Shown here in pieces: positions 57,001 to 64,000 of a stretch of 64,000 bases of DNA (its first letter is position 1; every line of letters begins with the position of its first letter). The position numbers and the translations under genes are program-made. The DNA comes from Microvelia longipes. Lineage: Eukaryota; Arthropoda; Insecta; Hemiptera; Veliidae. A model generated the notes under the pieces. The model saw only the letters and a list, made by a program, of their open reading frames with translations. It was not told the DNA's origin and searched no databases. The stretch lies in NCBI GenBank assembly GCA_018340805.1, contig JACMZG010001870.1:17540445-17604444 (forward strand). Direction: 5' to 3'.

Positions 57001-60000
57001 CTTTACCAGAGTGAAAAACTTAAGCGATTGAAGTGGTAAATAAAAGTATTTTGTAAATGTCATTTATTTTATTATTACTGTTTACCTCATAAAAAATAGC
57101 ATACACTACATGGCTGTGAATGATTTTTTTTTACTTCAGCTTTTTTACCGACTTGCTTTGCTTGCTAGTGATTTAGTCGCTTTAGTAAAAAAAGATTCAT
57201 TTCACAGCCTAGTAGTATAATATAAGTAGTAGTAGTATAGTAGTATAATATAGTATTTTATAATTAATATATTTTTACATAGGACTAAAAATATCACAGT
57301 CAGTGCTGCAGGGAATAAAGTATATATACACCAAACATCTGGGTTAATAAAAAATAAGAAAGAAAGAAAAACTAACCTGAGACCAAGCATGATTGTCATT
57401 CTGTTTCCTAAGATCCTCCCTTTCTTCTTTGAGTTGATCACACAGTTTCATGAGACCTTGAGCTTGCTCCACATTGCCTTCGATTCCAGCAGCTTCCGCT
57501 TCTCCCACTAACTTATTAATCTTTTCTGTAAGCATGTTAATCTGTTCGTCATTTTTCTGAGTTTGAGCGGAAGTCATGGATGATGGCTGAAAACAAAAAC
57601 AGCAATTGTTAAAATTAGTTTTATTTGTTTTATAAATATTATTTGTACAAGCCCAATAATGAATACATTAAGTAATAATAATAAATATGAAAACGATTAA
57701 CAGAAAATGACTAAAGCTAGGGACAATAGAAATCTTAGTAAGGGAGTAGGGATCTAGGGAAATCAGTATTGTTTCAAGGTGGGAGGAAAAGCATTTGTAG
57801 AACTCTATGGATTTGATACAGGGAGGTAAATTGGTGTAAAGAGATATTGCAAAATTATAAGGAGCCCGTTGCAAGATGATTTGAGATGACAAACAAGATT
57901 CAGCAAAACTGTTATTTGATTGAAACAATATAATTGTGCGAGAGACACATTGGAAATGTAACATGCAAAATGCAATGCTACATCTGGGAACTGTTCCATC
58001 ATTCGACATTCGTGTCATCATTGATGGCTTGATATAATGTCATGTCTCGTAACATGTTTCGTTACATCTAACTCATCATTATTAGATGTAGCTGTTGCTT
58101 GTTACTTATACATTTCCTAGGTGTCTTTCGCACAATTATAGTGTCAAATATTCATGTTTTGAAAACTCAATAGTATCAAATGATATATGTTTTGCTTGAC
58201 AAGCATGATGGCGGTAAGAGAGCACAGCTCATCTCTTGGTAAATATACTTCACATTATTTACTTTGGAATTATAATAGACGGTCGGAGTGACTTCAGGCT
58301 CTGTCGGTGCCCTGATGAGTTAGACGTAACGAAACAGTCCAGTGAATTTTTACAAAGAATTGGTTATAAAAAACCAATTCTTGAGAAAAAAGAGGAAGAA
58401 CAACAAGAAGGAGCAGTTAGGTTGTGCAAACAAGATATGCTTTGATAAAGTTTTTTCTGATTTAAATGCCCAATTTAATCATCTGAGCGATACAGAAAAA
58501 TAAATCAAGGAAAGTAAATTAGTTGTCTTTATTTGTGCAAGATACGAGTTTATTCAGAAAAATATGAGGTTAAAAGGAGTCAGAACAAAGTCATACATTC
58601 TGATCATAAATCTTCCCTCTTACTAAGAGCTATGGTATTAATGCTGTCCATTCCTGCTATAACTGTCAACCTAACTTAATAACACTTTTTTAACATCTAG
58701 ACAATAATTATAAAAATAAATGCATATTTTTTTATATTCTCTCCTAAATGTTACATATATTTAGTTATATAACTTTAGATTAAGAGAAATTGTAACTTAC
58801 TGGTTCAGCCTTGGTGCCCATTAAAGCCAGTCGTTGTTTCCCTTTGGTTATTTTTCTTTCTACTTCGTTAAGCATAGTCTGAGCATATCTAACAAACTCA
58901 TCCTCATATGAAATCCTCCTGTAACCAGCCATCTTCTCAAACTGAGACTTGGCTTCATCATCGTGAACTTTCGGACAGACTCCCAGATCTGATCTCGTAT
59001 TTACAAATAAATCATGTGGACAGAATTTCACCATATAATATCTACAGTACTGAAAATTATAATAAAAAATATTAAAAATAACTTGAAAGTAACTAAACTA
59101 AATATTAATAATGAAAAATTATACAAGGATCCACTACAGAGTTTGAGGTTTGACAACGCAGAACACTCTGAATGAAAGGTGTTTTTAGCACCAAGGATCA
59201 GGTTCAGAGGACATGACCAAGAAGGGAGCCAGAAAATCCCATCAAGCATGAAAGCTAGTGCAGGGGCTGAATGAAAGTTAAGTGTGCGTAGCTTGAATAG
59301 TTTCTTTTCTTCACCCACACATTCCATAATGAAACTTTCAATTGAATAGTTGCAGTATTTGATTTTTTTAAAATTGCAATTTGCTTTTTGTCTCTTATTT
59401 TTAATTTTTCCCTTAATTCTTTTAATGTGCATTTAAAAGAGGCCGACAACAATAAGCAATCTAATAATCACAAAAGACAGTTACACACAGCGTATTGTAA
59501 CAGGTGATCATATTCCATAAGCTTTTAAGACAATCTGATTCTTGCAATAGTTGATCAAGTCAGATGACAAAAGTAATCTTGCCAAAGCATCTCGTCTTTT
59601 ATTAAAGATGACAATTTTGTGCTAAATTGGGATTTATTGGCATAATAATAAAAGTTACACTAGGTACACTGTACTACATTGTTACACTAAAAAAATATCT
59701 TTGAAAAGTTATTTGGTGAAAAGCGGTATTATATAACTGACATAATAGTTTGTCGAAAATAGGACTGTCTCTCAAAATACATATAGTATATTGGGGGGAG
59801 TTATCTAGATTCCATCTTCATAGTTTAAGTGTATCTGACTAGATTCCCTCCACATGGTTCTTACAAAGCATTTAGGCATACTTAATATGAACTATGTGTA
59901 TATAGTAAGTAAAGTGACGTAAATATGAGAGTTCGGTGTAGAGACAGTGTTCTGACTCCCAACCTTCACATGACCCTAAGCAAATTCTGTCACTTACAGT

Positions 60001-60786
60001 TCCTCCGAATATCCACATTGCAGCACCACACACCCTTCCATCATCCCAATTTTCACCAGCTATAACCTGTTCTAACAGCTATTCTTTTTGGGGTAATTGG
60101 GGTATAAAAAGTGTAATATTGGTGTCCATGCACCTAATTTATGCCTATTACTTAAACAATAAGCAACACAACATTTATTCCTTTATTGTTAACCGTTGCT
60201 TAGCAACAGGAAAATTCCAAGAAAGCATGATGGAAGAACAAGCGGCACTGACTTGCGGCATATTACTTGAACTAGATTCTCCTTAATTCAAAGTTGGTCT
60301 ATCTCACCCATGGGAAAACAGGTGGAAGTTAAAATACTTGTCTCAACGCTAACCCCTCATTTTATTATCACTTTAGAATTAAATTACAATGCGTTCACAA
60401 GATTGATAATGGTTACTACGATGGTTTGGTAATTTTAATCCCTATACACCCTTTTACTTGTGAACATAATGATCAGAGTGCTCTGAACGGTCGCGAATGC
60501 ACCCTTAGTAATAGAATGAAAATCTGCAACCAGATATCGATATCCTATTGATCTGATTTAAATACAAACATAACCTTAAAAACGTCACTAAGGGCGAGTT
60601 CCTAAGCTTCTATCAATATACTAGACAAAGCTTCATTTAAAACATTCCTAGGAGTAATAAAGCAAACATTTTACTCACTTCAGAGTCTTCCCAGTTACAT
60701 TTTTTAATTTTCTCGGAGGAGGAAGCATTTCGATAGCGACCCATCAACTCGTCCAGGAGTGCGGCAGCAGCTTGCACAGCCATCAT
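51032..60786 (-). CDS. LUC7L3: Luc7-like protein 3 (LUC7L3/CROP ortholog), 8 coding exons
   Basis: LUC7-family proteins associate with U1 snRNP and influence 5' splice-site choice in the nucleus. Coding exons, 5' to 3': 60786-60679, 59049-58801, 57586-57377, 55979-55818, 53705-53488, 51820-51758, 51493-51423 and 51090-51032 (stop TAA 51032-51034). All introns are GT-AG and phases agree; the total is 1140 nt, 379 aa, against ~430 for human. Domains: N-terminal helix (LLDELMGRYRN); CCCH zinc finger C38, C46, C61, H65 (FCPHDLFVNTRSDLG between them); coiled coil ~120-189; C2H2-type finger C204, C207, H223, H229 (EVCGAFLIVGDAQSR, the LUC7L3 signature); Arg/Asp/Glu/Ser-rich tail 244-379. The start is the first of two adjacent ATGs. 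The intron 4 donor (ATG|GTGTGT) is weak. Introns contain repeats and an antisense nested gene. Confidence 0.92.
51862..52071. repeat. intronic tandem repeat, five ~40-bp units
   Basis: The unit 'ttggtagcc(t/a)(c/t)aaaggtttatta' plus an AT-rich tail repeats five times. Alternate units share the 'catAAAG' and 'ctcAAAG' versions, suggesting duplication of a two-unit block. It lies in LUC7L3 intron 5. Confidence 0.85.
53872..53922 (-). other. possible alternative first coding exon of LUC7L3
   Basis: In intron 4, the minus strand has ATG at 53922 followed by an open 17-codon stretch (MSSKNQPANLVVSSRNK). It ends at a good donor, AAA|GTATGT, in phase 0, exactly the phase needed to join exon 5 at 53705. 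Joined directly it would make an RS/RE-tail-only protein without zinc fingers. It cannot be an ordinary cassette exon after exon 4, because the acceptor-proximal frame reaches TAA. Transcript evidence is needed. Confidence 0.3.
54180..54240 (-). mobile_element. 3'-end fragment of the 5S-derived repeat
   Basis: acagggtacttttccttaca, then acttcgactcggttcgcttg and tcctcagaat, match the reverse complement of the tail module and 3' end. No 5S-like part is present. It lies in LUC7L3 intron 4. Confidence 0.5.
54705..55460 (+). mobile_element. 5S-derived repeat family, near full-length copy in LUC7L3 intron 4
   Basis: The 5' end is ttttcctcaattataccgta. A (tg)n tract follows at 54834-54850. The 5S-like segment is at 55255-55305 (aggagcattgagcgtggtc, agtgctgtatgggtgaccgc). 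Two tail modules follow (55326-55350 and 55386-55412), and the end is gaggtaccccgtacccgata. It is antisense to LUC7L3. Confidence 0.75.
55485..55690 (-). mobile_element. 5S-derived repeat family, 5' portion, minus strand
   Basis: aaggttcaactctctagcat, then agacagcatgatgaaaac, are the reverse complement of the family's 5' half. It lies ~30 bp from the 3' end of the plus-strand copy, making a tail-to-tail pair, and lacks the 5S-like part. Confidence 0.55.
56358..56515. mobile_element. palindromic MITE, ~158 bp, in LUC7L3 intron 3
   Basis: The left arm ctatagcataacacacgg...ttgacagcgtgggaaaata is mirrored by tattttcccacgctgtcaac...gtgtgttatacaatag, about 46 bp with a few mismatches. The inner block ccaatgaggt/acctcattgg is also inverted. 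A terminal fragment of the same family is at 2140-2195. Confidence 0.75.
57100..57215. repeat. short foldback sequence in LUC7L3 intron 3
   Basis: ggctgtgaatgatttttttt and taaaaaaagattcatttcac flank ~60 bp of loop, with ggctgtgaa matched by ttcacagcc. It resembles a small MITE. A 'tagtagtata' simple repeat follows at 57210-57250. Confidence 0.5.
57680..57995 (-). pseudogene. LINE ORF2 C-terminal fragment in LUC7L3 intron 2
   Basis: The minus strand reads QRAPYNFAISLYTNLPPCIK, then SIEFYKCFSSHLETIL. This is the 'GP.LYN.LP..IK....F...L' pattern near the C-terminus of many non-LTR retrotransposons. It is short and isolated, in the same orientation as the host gene. Confidence 0.5.
58205..58445 (+). 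CDS. small two-exon gene nested antisense in LUC7L3 intron 2
   Basis: Exon 1 is 58205-58238, starting at two adjacent ATGs (AAGCATGATGGCGG) and reading MMAVREHSSSL. Exon 2 is 58279-58445. The intron would be only 40 nt (G|GTAAAT...AATAG|AC). The joined frame is 201 nt, giving 66 aa that end LCKQDML before TGA and TAA. Exon 2 reads DGRSDFRLCRCPDELDVTKQ, SSEFLQRIGYKKPIL, then a Glu/Gln-rich stretch. A polyadenylation signal AATAAA lies at 58499-58504, ~55 nt after the stop. Exon 2 has no in-frame ATG of its own, so splicing is needed. I do not recognise the family. It is charged, with no membrane segment or signal peptide. A retained pseudogene fragment is the alternative. Confidence 0.45.
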
Positions 60787-60789
60787 TCA

Positions 60790-61830
60790 ATTATTTACAA
60801 CCTAACTTATCTTAAACTAGACAATTGGAATATTTAAGAAAATAAATATGCTAAAAATTATTAAAATAACAAAATCCTAAGGAAATTCATTTATAAAAAT
60901 TGACTGGAACCACGGCAGCACACAGCTTTTTTATTCGCACTGTTTTTCTCTTTATTTACTAAATTTCATACTTCAGACAGAGCTTACTGAGTAGGCTTCA
61001 CTTGACTTTTGTGACAATACTTCTAACTTTTTATTTATTATTTGTTTTACAAGAAGGCCTTAAGCAACTCAGTTTAATTTTAAATAAAATGTTTCTCCCC
61101 AAATAAAAAATAGTATAGCAACAGGCATCCTGCTGGAGCCCAAGCTGAACAGAATAATCAGATGTCAAAGGAACTGTAGTATAAATGGAAAAATATTCTT
61201 TAGATGGGAAAAAGGCCCTGAGAGCTTGGGTGAGAAGTAAGTGATCTTCAAGGCAGGATCAAATTCCTGGGACTAATATGAATCAGTTTTTTAACAAAAA
61301 CTTCTACTTATATCCAAGGATACAACAGACCTCTTTTCCCTCCACTAGCTCTTCCATTCCGTCATAAATCAGTAGTTTCTACAATTAAATTACAATAAGA
61401 AAAACCATTTGGATGTGGCCAAATTTCATTTTTAGAGAAAATATAGATTTATTTCCATCTTAATAACTATTTACAATTTAACATAAAAAATTACACCACC
61501 ATTTGACAAAAAAATATTTTTTGCTCAAGGACAGTGCATGCCTTTGTTATAGCAACACAGCTATAAAAAGGTATTTTTATTTTTCACATATGCAATTGTT
61601 AGACATTTAAAAATTATTAAATTTTCATAGACCCTTTCCTGATTAGGGAAGAGGGGCAACAGAAAATTTAATACTGATATAAGTAGTAGTTACCAGCACA
61701 TGAATTGCGGGACATCTCTGGCCTCAGATTGGTTCTAGTGGCAACACACTGCTACCAACTATGTCAAAACTATTTGCCATAGTTCAGTTGGCGTCACAGA
61801 GGTATTATCTTTCACTCATGAATTTAGGCA
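60790..61830. other. LUC7L3 upstream region
   Basis: This contains the 5' UTR and presumably the promoter of the minus-strand LUC7L3 gene, but no clear TATA or initiator could be fixed. A minus-strand piece at 61321-61384 is open after an acceptor-like ttgtag (KLLIYDGMEELVEGKEVC). Its origin is unknown. Confidence 0.35.
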
Positions 61831-61834
61831 TTAA

Positions 61835-62041
61835 CTATGATTTTACTAACTCTTTAAAAAAATCATTTGCATTGAACTTATTTACTTTTACTTTACTTGA
61901 AGGAGTAAATAAATCTTGGAAAATTATAATATAACCTGTCCATTTAGAGTAGCTGAGTTCAGAACCAGGAAACTTTTTGTCTTCAAAAAAGGATGGGCAA
62001 TTTAATCGTTTCGTTGGCTCAAATATATTGCACTGCACCAT
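61835..62041 (-). CDS. unidentified 68-codon open frame
   Basis: ATG at 62041 to TAG at 61835-61837. The composition looks protein-like rather than AT-noise (FEPTKRLNCPSFFEDKKF, then SELSYSKWTGYIIIFQDL, and an FFKEL end). It could be a last exon spliced at gtgcag just after the ATG, or a retrocopy fragment. No family recognised. It lies between the DUF4773-like gene and LUC7L3, on the same strand as both. Confidence 0.3.
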   Translation of the reverse strand: MVQCNIFEPTKRLNCPSFFEDKKFPGSELSYSKWTGYIIIFQDLFTPSSKVKVNKFNANDFFKELVKS

Positions 62042-62261
62042 ATTATACTTCCAGTATAATATAGCTCAGTTTGATTAAGGAATGTAAACAAAATTAAAAT
62101 TTAAAAAAATGGTACAATTTAATTACATCATAATGCAATTGAATGCGATAAGTAAATTTCTTCAGTAATTTATAAGGACACTGTTTGGTGTCCTTATGGT
62201 CTCCTTGGTCATTAGAGATTTAAATATTACTAAACAATAATGAAAAAGAACACAATACTTT

Positions 62262-62300
62262 TCTTTATACCGATGATAGTAGGTGAGGAAAGTAAAAATA
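62262..62300 (-). mobile_element. 5'-end fragment of the 5S-derived repeat
   Basis: cacaatacttttctttatac, cgatgatagtaggtgagga and aagtaaaaa are the reverse complement of the family's first ~50 bp. Nothing else of the family is present. Confidence 0.4.
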
Positions 62301-62651
62301 AAGCATTCTTTTAAATTAAAATATATACAAGGTCAAGATATTAGATACAGCTCTAATATTTATTCCAGAGGTAGTAGACAATGAGGTTGTGGAACTTGAA
62401 TTACAATAAAAACTCTAAGCAACTAAACAAAGCACTAAAATATCTAATAGAATATTTATATGGTTTCATTTTGTATCTTTACTGGTTTATTATGTTTCAA
62501 AAAATTAGTATAACCATATTATTTTCAAACTATAATTGACTATAGATATTCATATCTTGCAATAATTCTCTTCATTTATTTTTTTTAAATTTAGAAATCT
62601 TGGTCAACAAAAAAGCATGAAATTCATTCTTATGTGTATTGTGAGACTTTT

Positions 62652-63672
62652 TTAATTTTTATTTTCACTGATTTTAATTTCACTGGAATCTTTTACATCC
62701 CAGCATCCTAATTCTACTTTAACAACCTCAACTTCTTCCAGTCGACCTTCAAGCCTGGCACATCCTTTAAAATGATCTTTAGAGAAATCAAGATCGTATA
62801 ATCTTATACAAGCGTCAGCTATATCCAAGGTAAATGGTTTACCAATACAAACTGGAGGAGGGTTGTGAGCTGAAATTAAAATAAAAACTTAAATTAGTTT
62901 TAATTGGTCAATTAAGCAACAAGGAAGACCCTTTTGTATTAGTAGTTGTTTCATCATTATTTTTTATTGCAAGGCATTTTCACCATATATTTAGTAAACT
63001 TCATCATCTCGCCTGGCAGGGCCAGGGGCTACTAATTATAGTGGCTCCTGACCAATAATATAGAGGTTACATATATATGAAATTAAGTATGCCATTTTCA
63101 CAATAGTCTAATTGAGCTGAAATTAATCTCAATTGACTAAGCCTAAAAAATGTATATCATAATTTTTGTCACAAAAATACTCTTAGTAACCTCCCCAACA
63201 TCTTGCCTTAACTCAAGTTCAAGTTCAGTTTGACAAAGGCTTTGAGAGTTAGCATGTACAATACGCAAGAGTAGAAAAATAAATAAAAACAGATACACAC
63301 ACATATATATATGTATGTATATGTGTGTGTGAAACATATTTTGTTAAGGACCTATTGAAATGATTTTGGGCACACTCTCAGGTCAGTTTTCAAAGAAAAT
63401 CACTAAAGATTATAGAACTAAAAATTTATTTAAAATTTTTAAAATAAAGAAATAGTGTGTAAATCACACAAGATAGCTTTCTTCTGGAACTTATATGAAT
63501 ATAGACAACACTAAACTCTTAAATACCAAAAAATATTTTATTTTAATAAAAAAAATTTCTGAAAATTGAAATCAAATACCTGAAACTTTTTCATCAATGA
63601 TAACTCTATCATTTATTGTGATCATCAAATCAATTAGTAATGCTTTTGGATCAAACTTGAGTTTACCACAAC
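62652..63672 (-). CDS. DUF4773-like secreted protein, last two exons (5' end outside window)
   Basis: Exons are 63672-63580 and 62869-62652 (stop TAA 62652-62654), joined by a GT-AG intron in matching phase. The visible 103 residues begin CGKLKFDPKALLIDLMITIN, continue through NDRVIIDEKVSAHNPPPVC, then FTLDIADACIRLYDLDFSKD, a GCARLEGRLEEVEVVKVELG stretch, C and a charged tail. The spaced cysteines and the NPPPVC...CIRLYDLDF...GC..LE.R....V.V.LGC pattern match the insect DUF4773 family, whose members are typically small secreted cysteine-containing proteins of unknown function. A signal peptide cannot be checked because the first exons are missing. The first exon shown needs one upstream nucleotide to complete its first codon. 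Confidence 0.7.
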
Positions 63673-63857
63673 CTAAAAAAAATATTAAGAATGAAGAAGG
63701 TTACCGATGATAAATACTTAAATGCGAAATACTTTTTGTCCAACTCGTTGTAAAGTACAGAGCTGTCATCATTTAGTCAGTTCTGTACTTTTCAAAGTTA
63801 AAACATTAAAAAAGCAGTACCAAATTAAATTACAACAAAAATTAAAAAATCAGTACC

Positions 63858-64000
63858 CAGAAACTTTTCTTCACCATATATGATTCACCATGCTTATCCT
63901 AACCACTTCGGACTACCTTCCTTTATCCTCAGACAGATTTATTCTCAGGAGTCACCCATCCAGGCACTGAATTCGCTCAATGATGCTTAACTTTTCTCCA
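63858..64000 (-). mobile_element. 5S-derived repeat family, minus-strand copy cut by the window end
   Basis: It starts at the 3' end (cagtacccagaaacttttc), continues with a decayed tail module (accacttcggactaccttcc) and reaches the 5S-like part (caggagtcacccatccaggc, then actgaattcgctcaatgatg) at the window edge. Confidence 0.65.

Noticed and set aside
59028..59452. Minus-strand frames of 134 and 65 codons in LUC7L3 intron 1
   Set aside because: They overlap the exon 2 acceptor in another frame or are Leu/Phe/Ile-rich AT noise; no homology recognised.
1..64000. CRISPR array or bacterial operon
   Set aside because: The only regular array has contiguous 62-bp units with no spacers, and the window is eukaryotic (spliced genes, LINEs).

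Overview
This is a eukaryotic nuclear window, very AT-rich and dominated by interspersed repeats, with long introns. It is most likely from an arthropod, probably an insect. The evidence is a spliced LUC7L3 ortholog and a partial gene that reads like the insect DUF4773 family, set among degenerate non-LTR retrotransposons and many small palindromic elements. The species cannot be named from the sequence. Positions 501-1500 are an exact 1000-N assembly gap.

Layout. 1-50 kb has no convincing host gene. It holds: (a) a decayed jockey-like LINE (3.86-7.0 kb, + strand) into which a 1.94-kb foldback transposon and a 277-bp ribozyme-bearing element have inserted; (b) LINE C-terminal fragments in opposite orientations (8.9-9.9 kb) and a minus-strand LINE ORF1 remnant with a broken zinc knuckle (18.4-19.2 kb); (c) about ten copies or fragments of one ~740-bp repeat family that carries a 5S-rRNA-derived internal segment; (d) a ~3.4-kb, 62-bp-unit satellite (12.1-15.5 kb) grown from the tail of one of those copies; (e) a ~2-kb tandem duplication (35.8-39.75 kb); (f) TIR elements, tRNA-derived SINE fragments and AT microsatellites.

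50-64 kb is the genic part. LUC7L3 (U1 snRNP-associated 5' splice-site factor) lies on the minus strand with eight coding exons (51032-60786, 379 aa predicted), all joining in consistent phase. It may have a spliced 3' UTR. Its introns hold repeats and, on the opposite strand, a small two-exon nested gene (58205-58445). At the right edge the last two exons of a minus-strand DUF4773-like gene are visible (62652-63672); its 5' end lies outside the window.

Most notable: two copies (6229-6505 and 25806-26075) of a short retroelement flanked by 12-14-bp target-site duplications. Each can fold a type I hammerhead ribozyme (core CTGATGA...GAAA, 5-bp stem I, 2-bp stem III), and the element is a near-palindrome with a second, decayed hammerhead on the other strand. 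Second is the 5S-derived repeat family and the satellite born from it.
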